Shown here piece after piece: positions 1-8,790 of a stretch of DNA of 64,000 nt. Under the pieces are notes generated by a model, which ran no database searches, was not told the origin of the DNA, and saw nothing but the letters and a program-made list of their open reading frames with translations. The stretch is taken from assembly GCA_963664245.1 (NCBI GenBank), contig OY760934.1:2790001-2854000 (forward strand). The letters run 5' to 3'. How positions within the stretch are numbered: position 1 is the stretch's first letter; each line of letters starts with the position of its first letter. The stretch comes from GCA-2711565 sp963664245. Its GTDB lineage: Bacteria > Bacteroidota > Bacteroidia > Bacteroidales > GCA-2711565. Made by a program: the position numbers and the translations under genes.

Positions 1-973
1 GCAGTTCGGGCAGAAAATCGAAGTTGGTGCCGTAAATGCCTGCAATAAACGTAAGGGGGATGAATATGGCGGCGAAAATGGTTAATACTTTCATCACCTC
101 GTTCATGCGGTTGCTCACGCTGGTGTGGTAAATGTTCAGGTAATCGGAAAGCATATCGCGATAAGTGTTGAGTGAGTCCACCCCGTGAACGGTTAGGTCA
201 TCCAAATCTTTAATAAAAGGTGAGGTCTTTTTATTGATTAAATCCGATTCTGTTTTATTGAGCTTGTTCATAATGTCGATGACCGGGCGGGTCACTTTAA
301 GGAAGAACCCGATTTCTTTTTTGTAGGTGTATATTTCCTGTAAAATTTCTTTGCTGGCATTCTCAATAATATGTATTTCAAGGTCTTCAATTTGTTCGCC
401 TATCCGTTCGATGGCATAAATGTAATTATCCACAATGGTGTCCATGATAGCGTAGGCCAAATAATCGCATCCGGATGTTCGTATTCTTCCTTTGCTTTTC
501 CGTATCCTGTCCCTCACAGGGCCAAACACATCGCCGGGTTGTTCCTGGAAAGTGATGACAAAATTTTTGCCCAAGATGATGCTGATTTGTTCCGAGCTAA
601 CAGCTTTTAGCTTATCATCGTATTTGAGCATTTTCATCACCACAAACAGGTAGTTGTCAAAATCTTCCAGTTTGGGCCGTTGGCCGGTAAATAAAATGTC
701 TTCCAGCAAAAGCGAATGCAATTCAAAATGCTCGCCGATCTCTTTAATGATTTCTGTTTCGTGAATGCCGTACAGGTTGATCCATGTTACAGAATCGGTA
801 TGTTTGTATTTAAAGCAATCGGAAATATTTTTTGCCTCAAATTCGTTAATCTCATCTTTGTCGTAATCAATAACCGTTAGTTTGGGCTTTTCCATTTTTT
901 GTTTCCCGATAAATATGAGCGAACCGGGAACCGCCCCTTTATTTTCTGTTCTATTTTTGAAAAATCGAGCCAT
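1..973 (-). CDS. corA: CorA-family divalent cation transporter (3' end outside window)
   Basis: About 324 N-terminal residues are visible; the C-terminus lies beyond base 1. CorA proteins are pentameric inner-membrane Mg2+/Co2+ channels with a large cytoplasmic funnel. Seen here: an N-terminal alpha/beta domain (TWINLYGIHE near residue 60), a long helical stretch (EQIEDLEIHIIENASKEI), then the first membrane helix (MKVLTIFAAIFIPLTFIAGI) followed by YGTNF. The family hallmark at this place is YGMNF, so the methionine of the selectivity motif is replaced by threonine. I chose the ATG at 973 over the ATG at 895 because the extra 26 residues (MARFFKNR...GSLIFIGKQK) keep frame and resemble the usual N-terminus of Bacteroidota CorA proteins. 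The second helix is not visible, so the product is assigned to the superfamily with high and to Mg2+ specificity with lower confidence. Confidence 0.9.
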   Translation of the reverse strand, partial: MARFFKNRTENKGAVPGSLIFIGKQKMEKPKLTVIDYDKDEINEFEAKNISDCFKYKHTDSVTWINLYGIHETEIIKEIGEHFELHSLLLEDILFTGQRPKLEDFDNYLFVVMKMLKYDDKLKAVSSEQISIILGKNFVITFQEQPGDVFGPVRDRIRKSKGRIRTSGCDYLAYAIMDTIVDNYIYAIERIGEQIEDLEIHIIENASKEILQEIYTYKKEIGFFLKVTRPVIDIMNKLNKTESDLINKKTSPFIKDLDDLTVHGVDSLNTYRDMLSDYLNIYHTSVSNRMNEVMKVLTIFAAIFIPLTFIAGIYGTNFDFLPEL

Positions 974-1137
974 GGTTTTTCATTTAATTGTATAAATGTA
1001 CTAAAGATTAAATCTGTGGGTGTATTTGTGAATAAAAAAATACATTTTTGGCCGGAGGATTCCTGGATAAAAAGAACTACTGCCGTTATAAATGGAAACG
1101 TGAGTGTCTAATATGTTGAACGCTGTGTTAGATTCAT

Positions 1138-1167
1138 CCCTAAAATACTCCGGGCAGGATTTTAGGG
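1138..1167. terminator. Hairpin between corA and the kelch/beta-helix gene
   Basis: Perfect 9-bp arms CCCTAAAAT (1138-1146) and ATTTTAGGG (1159-1167). A T-run follows on the plus strand (1172-1180), whereas the gene that ends here is read on the minus strand, so on the relevant RNA the run of A comes before the stem. It may act as a weak or bidirectional terminator; no plus-strand gene enters it. Confidence 0.4.
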
Positions 1168-1179
1168 AACGCTTTTTTT

Positions 1180-4100
1180 TTAATTCTTCACAATTAACTC
1201 TTTATAGGTATTATTCCCATGTTGTAAATAAATCAGATAAGAGCCTTTTGCCAAGCGTGAAAGATCAATATATCCTTTATTGAAGTTTGCCTTCTCCAAT
1301 ACAATTTTGCCTGTCATATCAAATATTTTTAAGTGGCATTCCCTAGCATTTTTGGGTAAACCAATCGTAAGCATGCCTGATACAGGATTGGGATAAAAAC
1401 AGATTTCGTTGTTTTGCCCGGGTTGTCCAATCGCGTTTAGCAATTCAAAATTAGCTGTAAGTGTTTTGTCGCCGTCCATGATGAGTTCAAGCGGGTTGTC
1501 GGTTGAAGTGCTGCTGCCGGTCCAGCCGGTAAAAATCCATTCATTGGCGGGAGTAGCGGTGAGTGTTGCTGTTTCTCCTTCTACGTAAGTTCCGTCCCCG
1601 CTTTGGCTTACTGTGCATCCGGCATCTATGGCGCTCGAAGGCTCAATGCCAAGTGTTAACGAATATTCTACTTCCTCTACAATTGCGATGGCCTGTCCGT
1701 AAACCCCGGCTGTGTCGGTGGCGGTTATCGTGAAAGTGCCGGGTTCATTGCCTGCCACAAAATAACCCGAGGCATCAATATTGCCGCCGGTAGTTTCCCA
1801 GCTTAATAAGGGTTCGGTTTTCATTCCGTACTGGTCGTAACTCCGTGTTGAAAACTCTATGGCTCCTCCGGGATTGAGTGTTACTGAATTGGGAGAAAGG
1901 ATAATGGTGTCGGTTTCGGGAGTTTCGGAGACTATTTGTATAACCGTGGTAACCGATTGCTGACTGTCCGGATCGGTGGCTGTGATGTGCACCAACTCTT
2001 CGCAGTTTCCGGCTTTAAAGTGACCGTTGGTGTCGATGCTTCCCGAACTTGCGGTCCATTCTGCCTCAAAGGAGAAAATTTTTTCTTTTTGGTCGGTTCC
2101 TTCTACGTAAAAATAAAGGGAATCGCCTTGCATGATGCTTGTTGAATCGGGCAAAATTTTCATTGAGGCCAAATAGGGCTGATAAGTTATTATAATGGTT
2201 GAATCGGGGGCTGTATTTTCAGCATTTGCCTGAGAAATTGCCGTAATATAAAATTTATCGATTGATCCTTCATTTTCTGTTTCGGGGACTGAAATAACTG
2301 CACTTTCAAATATGCCAAGGTTATCTGAGAATTCGAGGGATAACGGAGATGCTGTTTGGAGCCAACCTTTTTCGTCATGCAGATTAACGTTAACAACATC
2401 ACTTAAGTTTGACCAATTTTGGAAGCTGCATATAATCGAATCAATAGTCCCGGCCGGAATGTATATGGTATCGGCTTCTGTTGCTGCAACAACCGAAACA
2501 GGTTCTGACAACCATCCTGAGAAGTCGATGTTTTCAGACACTTCTTCTCCTGAACCAGATCCGGCACCACTGGGTCCGGATGCATCTCCCCACCAGTTAT
2601 TCAAAGCCATTATAGTCAAAGAAGCATCAAGGTTATTCAGGCCTTTGCCATTATTGTTATAGATGTTATTCCCGACTATAAGCGGATTGGAACCGTTTTT
2701 ACATTTTATTGCATCTGCAGCATCACCTGTTATTGTATTGCCGGTAGTCTTCCCAAAAGAATGATCAAAATGAATGCCGGTTGCACACTCATTATCCTTT
2801 CCATGGTTTCCTGAAAGTTTTGTTCCATACGAATCTACAACATAAATCCCTTTGCAGTTGCTGTTTACTTCGTTAAGGGTAACCGCACAAGAATTTGATC
2901 GGTATAAATAAATACCTGCCCCTGAATTATTAACCATTCTGTTGGCATTAATATTATTGTTGCAAGAGTTATTTAACTTAATTCCTGTTGAGTTATTTGC
3001 TCCTACTATGTTTTTTCGGATCTCATTAAAATCAACATTATTGAAAAGAATTCCTATTTGATTGGGCAAAGGGGTTTCTCCGTTACTTCCAACGCCAATA
3101 TTATTATGCGAAATACTATTTTGTTGGCAGGAGTGAAGTGTTGAATTTAACTGAATACCGATTCCTGTATTCCCGGAAATGACATTCCGTTCAATAATGT
3201 TTTTGTTCCCAAATATGACAAGTCCGTTTTGTGCATTGCCAATTGCTTGTTCTCCACTATTATCAACACCAATATAATTCCTGCTGATTGTATTTTTGCT
3301 TCCGGCAATAACCACCCCGTTTTCGCCGTTTCCCGAAACCGTGTTGCTTGAAATAGTACAAGAATCTCCTGAAGCAAATAAGCCGGTTTGGCTATTCTTA
3401 ATTTTTATCATTCCTGAAATGTCGGTTCCGATGAGGTTGTTTGAGATGGTGCATTTGTTTCCTGAGATGTTTATCCCTTTACCAACATTCCCGGATATTG
3501 CATTATCTGCTATTTCAGTTTTATCGGCAACTGAACTTATTCCACTACCCGTATTAAACAATGTTGCATTCCCTTCAGAATTCAAACCAATAATATTTTG
3601 TTTAATATGATTTTCGACTGATTTTTTATCAATGATTGCAATGCCATGTTTGTCATTCCCGGAAATAATATTCGAGATAATTTTATTCGAAATTGCAGGA
3701 AGAATATTCACCGATCTTATAGTTATGCCATTTCCATTATTTGCTAATATAGAATTCCCTGATTCAGAGGTGCCTATGTAATTATTTATAATTTCGCAAT
3801 CAATCCCGGTAAGATGTATGCCTCCCAAAAGATTTCCTGAAATAATATTTCGTTCTTCAGGCAAATTACCACCCACAACATTATTTCCACTGCGGAGTTC
3901 TATGCCATAGCCCTGATTTGGTTTGGCAATACCATTTTCATTCCCAATAAAATTTCGTGAAATAGTATCATTAGAAGATTCACACACAATACCGGAATTC
4001 CCATTATCATATATATGATTTGAAATAATTTTATTGCTCCCGCCCCAACTAAGAATTCCATAGTAATCGTTTTTTGAAATAGAATTTCCTAAAATATAAT

Positions 4101-6555
4101 TGTTCTTCCCGGTTATTTTAATCCCGAAACTTGAATTGTTTTCAATGATGTTTGCATCTGATTCGCTTTCAGAACTGCCAATTACATTCTTTGAACCAAC
4201 TAAATAAATTCCCCCTTCTTTATTCGGGATAGCCAAAGAAGCATCTTGATTTGTCCCGATTAAATTAGAAGTTACATGCCATCTTTCTGTTGTATTTTTT
4301 AGTTCGATTCCATAATTGTTATTACCGGATATTGTATTTCCCCGTATATAATTTTTTTCCAGTGAAGGACATTCTATGCTTATACCATTATGCTCATTTC
4401 CACTGTCGGAATCTCCTTCTTTTGTTGTGCCAATAAAATTTCCTTCGATAACGTTGCCGCTCAATGCCCCTTCTATTTCAATTCCATTATTTTTATTTTT
4501 TGATATTGTATTCGGATTTGAATCATTGCCTATCTGAGCATTCGTACACATCTCTTCTATTTTTATACCTGAATTGAGATTTTCAGTTATTAAAGAATTC
4601 GTTACACTTAACCCATTGGCATAACTAATTATTAAGCCATTATAATTTGACGTTAACGTATTGTTGCATAATGTGCTGTTGTTAATTGTGTTATTGGTTG
4701 AGGATCCTGATACACTGATGCCGGAATTTGACTGTGCCCCCATAATAGTGAATCCATTAATTGTTGTATTATCTTTTTCAATTTTCACTGTAGGTTCCTG
4801 GTCATTTATTGCGTATATTGTTGTAGCCTCCCGGCCTTCTCTCGATTTAACGGTGAGTTCTTTACTAATAGTTACATTTTCAGTATATACCCCCGGGCAG
4901 ACCTGTATCGTGTGCCCGTCTTTTGTGTTTTCGGCATCGATGCTTTCTTGTATGGTGGCAAAATATTCGCCGGTATTTACATTCTCGACTGGAGCAACCA
5001 GTTGCGGTCCGCATGAAAAAACGGTTGATGGAAGTTCGAAGTATTGGAGGTAAGTGTCAGGTACTGCTGAAACCAGGGCAACCGATGTTGTTACCCCGAA
5101 CTCGCCATAATGGTTGCTGCTGCGTTCGTAAGGAAAGTTAAACACATACGTTAATTTTAGATTAATGGTTTCGCCCGCTTGAAGGTGTTTGCCAATGGAT
5201 AATGAAATTGCCCCATTATCCGAAGTATAAGTCCCGGTACCGGTTAATCCCCCGTTTACATACAGGCGGACTTCTTTAATATACTGTTCGTCTTTACCAC
5301 TTCCCCAGGCATTAAAGCCAATGGAGGTTACCTGCCAACCATCCAGGTCATCGACCGAGATGGAAAGGTTGGCAATGGTTTTTTCGGTTGGAGTACCGCT
5401 TCCGGGGCAGTTTTCGCAGTACGGGCAAATGGGTTCGTACTGAACGGCAGATTTTCCTAAAGTCAGCGTTGGTTTTTCGCCCCCGATTTTTTGCCATTTA
5501 ACGGTTTCCCAGTTGTATTTCGACCATTCTTCGGTTTCTTCCCCTTGGTTTTCCACTTTATAAAAATCGTCCCGCAGTGCGGAGGTTTCATCTATCCCGC
5601 CGTAAACCCAAACGGTTCCTTGCCCGTCGGTAGTGGCTTTAGACGAGTACAAATCCACTTCGTCGGGGATGGTTCCTCCCAACCAATTATTATTCTCAAT
5701 ATTATATTTCCAACATTCGTTGAACCGCTCACTGGCAGTGCCTCCGCCCCATACGGTTATTTCCCCTTTTTCTTCGTTTACCGTTGCCTGTGCTTTGTAT
5801 CTTCCGTCTCCGGGCAAGGAGGCTAATTCTGTATATTGTTCCGTTTCGGGATTATATTCATACGCTTTTTTTGAATAGGAAGTTTCTCCGCCTGCCTGGG
5901 TTTTGCCGGTAAAAATGTAAAGTTTTCCGTTGTATGCCACCATGGTGGCTCCGTAAGTTGGCGGGGGTACATCATTGCCCATTACCGGAATGTAATCCCA
6001 GGTGTTGTTTGTGAGATCCAGAGAAAAAAGATCGTTAGAATAACTGGAGTAGGTTATTCCATAAGAAGTATAGCGGGTTAATCCTCCAAAAATGTAGAGT
6101 TTGTTCCCGATTACAGCCGCACAATGCCTGGCACGGTTATTCGGAACCGGTCCGCTAAAATTTAATTCTTCCCATTGCTTGGTTTTTGGGTTATAAATAT
6201 GGCCGTCGCGCAGGTAGTCGCCACCATCTCCGGGATTGCCAAACAACACTATTATTCTCCCATCGGGTAGGGTAGTAGCGGTATGGTCGATTCGGGCATC
6301 GGGAGGATTAGTGTCAGCTATTTCGCCCCAACTTTTACCTTTTACATAGCCCCAAAAATCATTTGTAATATCTCCCGTATTTTTGAGCGTTGCACTGCTT
6401 TGTTGGGTATTTCCGATGGTAACACCGCCAAACAGGTAAAGCGTATCGTTACGGTAAACCAGGCTGTGCCCTTCGCGGGGGCCGGGGGTGGTTTGAGCCG
6501 AAAGAAAAGAAAAACTAATTATTGATACTACGAGTAAGAAAAATGTCCGCTTCAT
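1180..6555 (-). CDS. Giant secreted kelch/parallel beta-helix protein with T9SS sorting domain
   Basis: 1791 residues. A signal peptide (MKRTFFLLVVSIISFSFLSAQ) is followed by kelch repeats (about 25-370; recurring YIFGG/LYLFGG and W motifs), a beta domain (about 395-530), then a very long right-handed parallel beta-helix (about 540-1390) made of PbH1/NosD-type repeats with N-x-I-x-G-N and NxISGN signatures. Next come Ig-like (BIG2-type) domains (about 1460-1640), an InlB-B-like divergent repeat (about 1645-1715, GWTGSSTSTDNPLEL) and a type A T9SS C-terminal domain (about 1720-1791; FYPNPVSGMLTI ... KGSYLIYL). It is therefore likely exported by the type IX machinery encoded at 43-49 kb and attached to or released from the surface. 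The ligand is unknown; adhesion or glycan binding is a guess. It stands alone, divergent from the AraC-type regulator at 6690. Confidence 0.88.
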   Translation of the reverse strand: MKRTFFLLVVSIISFSFLSAQTTPGPREGHSLVYRNDTLYLFGGVTIGNTQQSSATLKNTGDITNDFWGYVKGKSWGEIADTNPPDARIDHTATTLPDGRIIVLFGNPGDGGDYLRDGHIYNPKTKQWEELNFSGPVPNNRARHCAAVIGNKLYIFGGLTRYTSYGITYSSYSNDLFSLDLTNNTWDYIPVMGNDVPPPTYGATMVAYNGKLYIFTGKTQAGGETSYSKKAYEYNPETEQYTELASLPGDGRYKAQATVNEEKGEITVWGGGTASERFNECWKYNIENNNWLGGTIPDEVDLYSSKATTDGQGTVWVYGGIDETSALRDDFYKVENQGEETEEWSKYNWETVKWQKIGGEKPTLTLGKSAVQYEPICPYCENCPGSGTPTEKTIANLSISVDDLDGWQVTSIGFNAWGSGKDEQYIKEVRLYVNGGLTGTGTYTSDNGAISLSIGKHLQAGETINLKLTYVFNFPYERSSNHYGEFGVTTSVALVSAVPDTYLQYFELPSTVFSCGPQLVAPVENVNTGEYFATIQESIDAENTKDGHTIQVCPGVYTENVTISKELTVKSREGREATTIYAINDQEPTVKIEKDNTTINGFTIMGAQSNSGISVSGSSTNNTINNSTLCNNTLTSNYNGLIISYANGLSVTNSLITENLNSGIKIEEMCTNAQIGNDSNPNTISKNKNNGIEIEGALSGNVIEGNFIGTTKEGDSDSGNEHNGISIECPSLEKNYIRGNTISGNNNYGIELKNTTERWHVTSNLIGTNQDASLAIPNKEGGIYLVGSKNVIGSSESESDANIIENNSSFGIKITGKNNYILGNSISKNDYYGILSWGGSNKIISNHIYDNGNSGIVCESSNDTISRNFIGNENGIAKPNQGYGIELRSGNNVVGGNLPEERNIISGNLLGGIHLTGIDCEIINNYIGTSESGNSILANNGNGITIRSVNILPAISNKIISNIISGNDKHGIAIIDKKSVENHIKQNIIGLNSEGNATLFNTGSGISSVADKTEIADNAISGNVGKGINISGNKCTISNNLIGTDISGMIKIKNSQTGLFASGDSCTISSNTVSGNGENGVVIAGSKNTISRNYIGVDNSGEQAIGNAQNGLVIFGNKNIIERNVISGNTGIGIQLNSTLHSCQQNSISHNNIGVGSNGETPLPNQIGILFNNVDFNEIRKNIVGANNSTGIKLNNSCNNNINANRMVNNSGAGIYLYRSNSCAVTLNEVNSNCKGIYVVDSYGTKLSGNHGKDNECATGIHFDHSFGKTTGNTITGDAADAIKCKNGSNPLIVGNNIYNNNGKGLNNLDASLTIMALNNWWGDASGPSGAGSGSGEEVSENIDFSGWLSEPVSVVAATEADTIYIPAGTIDSIICSFQNWSNLSDVVNVNLHDEKGWLQTASPLSLEFSDNLGIFESAVISVPETENEGSIDKFYITAISQANAENTAPDSTIIITYQPYLASMKILPDSTSIMQGDSLYFYVEGTDQKEKIFSFEAEWTASSGSIDTNGHFKAGNCEELVHITATDPDSQQSVTTVIQIVSETPETDTIILSPNSVTLNPGGAIEFSTRSYDQYGMKTEPLLSWETTGGNIDASGYFVAGNEPGTFTITATDTAGVYGQAIAIVEEVEYSLTLGIEPSSAIDAGCTVSQSGDGTYVEGETATLTATPANEWIFTGWTGSSTSTDNPLELIMDGDKTLTANFELLNAIGQPGQNNEICFYPNPVSGMLTIGLPKNARECHLKIFDMTGKIVLEKANFNKGYIDLSRLAKGSYLIYLQHGNNTYKELIVKN

Positions 6556-6614
6556 TTTGGTTCTATTTTTTAAAATCTAAATTAATTGGAAACGGTAAGA
6601 ATTTGTTTTTTTTG

Positions 6615-6640
6615 ATGTTCGGCTGGATACATCCGAACAT
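6615..6640. promoter_or_regulatory. Inverted repeat in divergent promoter region
   Basis: Perfect 8-bp arms ATGTTCGG (6615-6622) and CCGAACAT (6633-6640), 10-nt spacer, in the 134-bp gap between the kelch/beta-helix gene and the AraC-type gene. Its place between divergent starts fits an operator, possibly for the neighbouring regulator; there is no T-run. Confidence 0.4.
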
Positions 6641-6689
6641 GTTTAGTTAAAAAGTTGTATTTTTAACTGAATAATACAATTTGCTTATT

Positions 6690-7832
6690 ATGGTGGAACA
6701 ATTCAACCATGCACTTGTATATGTACAAATTATCCTGGCCCTTTTCTTTATTGTTGTATTCTGTACTATAAAAGGGAACAAAAAAGCAAATCGCTTTATA
6801 GCAATCTTTCTGCTGCTTTTTATTGTGTTTGCTTTGTACGATCTTAACGCAGTACTTCAACCGGAAAAACCGCTTTATTTTGTTTATTTGCTTAGTTCGA
6901 TGGCCTTGCTTCTGGCTTTCCCGGTGTTTTATTTTTACGTGTTGTCTTTGTATGATATTGAACCGAAAAAAATAGCTTATCATTTTATTCTCCCTCTTGC
7001 AGGCTTCCTGATTCTTTTTCCGGGGATGTTTGCTGACTGGCCAACACCGGTTTATTACAATAATTTTATGATTTTAGAAGAGGGGCGCCAGGAGCTTACC
7101 CGGTGGAATTATTTTGTGGTTAACGATTTGTTTTTTACCGTACAGGTTGTTATTTATTCCGGATTAATTTTGAAGGTTATTAAAACTATTCGTCCGCAGC
7201 TGGAAGAAAATTATTCGAATCTCGAAGGCAAGAAACTAAAATGGGTTGTTTACCTGTTTATTGCACTGGCATTGATGTATGTTTTTTATTTTGTAACAGA
7301 ACTGTTTACCGATTTTTCATTTGCTCAATATGATCTGATTTATTATTGTTTCTCGCTGTTGTTTCTTATGTCGGTTATTTATGGGGCATTTCGTCAAAAC
7401 GAACACTTTTATTTAATTCTTATCAATCAACACCAGGAAGATAAATTGCCAAGCGAAGCAAACACTTCCATAAAACTCACGGAAGAAGAAGTCGGGATAA
7501 TACACGAAAAATTAAACGAACTGGTTTCCACAGAAAAGTTTTATACGCAGCGCGACCTTACCTTGCCCCAGCTTGCGAAAATGCTTGATACCAATAAAAA
7601 TGTGATGTCGCAGTTTTTGAACCAGAACCTGCATCAAAATTTTTACAAATACATTAATTCCCTAAGGGTTGAAGAAGCTAAAAAATTGCTTGTCGAAAAT
7701 GTGGATGGCAGATATTCTATGGAAGGGATCGGTTACCTGGCGGGGTTCAATTCGAAAACAACCTTTAATACTGTTTTTAAAGCACAAACAGGAATGAGCC
7801 CATCGGTTTTTAGGAGCCAGATAAATGGGTAG
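6690..7832 (+). CDS. Membrane-anchored AraC-family transcriptional regulator
   Basis: 380 residues from the ATG at 6690; a TTG nine bases upstream is in frame but less likely. The N-terminal ~240 residues hold about seven hydrophobic helices (for example ALVYVQIILALFFIVVF and LKWVVYLFIALALMYVFYF). The C-terminal ~110 residues are a double helix-turn-helix of the AraC/XylS type, with the second motif around GIGYLAGFNSKTTFNTVFK and the usual end GMSPSVFR. This 7TM-AraC layout is common in Bacteroidota and is thought to link an envelope or membrane signal to transcription; the signal is unknown. It is divergent from the giant T9SS protein, which is its most obvious candidate target. Confidence 0.87.
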   Translation: MVEQFNHALVYVQIILALFFIVVFCTIKGNKKANRFIAIFLLLFIVFALYDLNAVLQPEKPLYFVYLLSSMALLLAFPVFYFYVLSLYDIEPKKIAYHFILPLAGFLILFPGMFADWPTPVYYNNFMILEEGRQELTRWNYFVVNDLFFTVQVVIYSGLILKVIKTIRPQLEENYSNLEGKKLKWVVYLFIALALMYVFYFVTELFTDFSFAQYDLIYYCFSLLFLMSVIYGAFRQNEHFYLILINQHQEDKLPSEANTSIKLTEEEVGIIHEKLNELVSTEKFYTQRDLTLPQLAKMLDTNKNVMSQFLNQNLHQNFYKYINSLRVEEAKKLLVENVDGRYSMEGIGYLAGFNSKTTFNTVFKAQTGMSPSVFRSQING

Positions 7833-7838
7833 AGGTCG

Positions 7839-8054
7839 TTAAAAAACAACTCGTTGATTATTTTTTTTTTTATTGTGTTTTCTTGAAAAGAAAAATATGA
7901 CACTTGTTACTATGGCTACCGCAAAAGGTTTAATAATATCGTACTCTCCAGTCTTATTTCCCAGCCTTTCTAAGTTAAGTAGGAATAACCCAATGATTAG
8001 AACGATAAAGGGAAAAAGAATATTCTTATAATGATTTTTGAAAGTTTTTTTCAT
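7839..8054 (-). CDS. Small two-helix membrane protein
   Basis: 71 residues, unrecognised family. Two hydrophobic segments (ILFPFIVLIIGLFLLNL, about residues 12-28, and PFAVAIVTSVIFFFS, about 43-57) are joined by a short polar loop, and the tail is strongly basic (RKHNKKKNNQR), so both ends are probably cytoplasmic. It lies convergent to the AraC gene with a 6-bp gap and 51 bp downstream of the next minus-strand gene, so the two could share a transcript. Confidence 0.5.
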   Translation of the reverse strand: MKKTFKNHYKNILFPFIVLIIGLFLLNLERLGNKTGEYDIIKPFAVAIVTSVIFFFSRKHNKKKNNQRVVF

Positions 8055-8105
8055 GATTTATTGTTTTGGAACTAGTAAGTTTATTCATGTTGTTTTAAAA
8101 GTAAT

Positions 8106-8675
8106 TTAAATTGGAGAAACTCCGCTCGTAAGAAAATATTGATGTTCTTTTCCTTTTTTATCAATCAGGAAGAAAATTCCTGTTACTTGCGGATCTCTGA
8201 TGGTAAAATAGTACCATTGTTCGGGATTAAATTTTAAGGGACAAACTGCATGCTTCCCATATTTATTCAGCCACCAGCGTTTGTTTGGTGAATGTAGAGG
8301 GAGCCTTGATAAACCCTGATGAATGTAGTCTACTTTAACCGTGTCTTCATCCCATGAATAATTTCCAGCTTTGTTAAATTCGATTTTAGATGGTGGTTCT
8401 GGAGGTTTATCCTTAGGGTGTTGGATATTGCAAGAAGTAGTATAAAAAGTGGTGTATTTAACAGGGTACCCATTTTCTCCAATAGAATCAACCCGAATTT
8501 TCTCAATTGTAACACCATTGATAAAGTCTTTATTTGTTAAAATGTACTCTTTGGTGATTTCAATTTTTGGAGGAGCAAGGGCTGTAAGGAATTGTTTTAA
8601 AAGGCATATTCCCCCGCCAGTAAATATGATCCCAATTGTACTTATAATGACTAATATTTTCCCCCGTTTCGTCAT
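8106..8675 (-). CDS. Signal-anchored hypothetical protein
   Basis: 189 residues. One N-terminal hydrophobic segment (ILVIISTIGIIFTGGGICLL, about 7-26) without a lipobox at the right place suggests a membrane anchor with a periplasmic or extracellular domain. The domain is rich in aromatic residues and has two cysteines (TTSCNIQ and AVCPLKF). No known family was recognised. The coding frame looks genuine because it begins with an ATG in an A-rich context and the longest opposing frame lacks any recognisable features. Confidence 0.6.
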   Translation of the reverse strand: MTKRGKILVIISTIGIIFTGGGICLLKQFLTALAPPKIEITKEYILTNKDFINGVTIEKIRVDSIGENGYPVKYTTFYTTSCNIQHPKDKPPEPPSKIEFNKAGNYSWDEDTVKVDYIHQGLSRLPLHSPNKRWWLNKYGKHAVCPLKFNPEQWYYFTIRDPQVTGIFFLIDKKGKEHQYFLTSGVSPI

Positions 8676-8790
8676 GTTTTTTTCCCGTATAAGGGTGAAT
8701 ATAAGAGTAGTCTCAGGTTTCGGAGAGAACCCGCAGATGGCATACTCCCAAACCCTGCTACAATATACATTGTGCTATGACTCGTTTTTT

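Noticed and set aside
4661..5053. Plus-strand open frames inside the 1791-residue gene (for example 130 aa at 4661-5053, 111 aa at 5491-5826)
   Set aside because: No signal, domain or plausible leader; the opposite frame is a continuous multi-domain protein.
6681..6689. TTG start three codons upstream for the AraC-type regulator
   Set aside because: The ATG at 6690 gives a normal N-terminus directly before the first membrane helix; the extra three residues add nothing.
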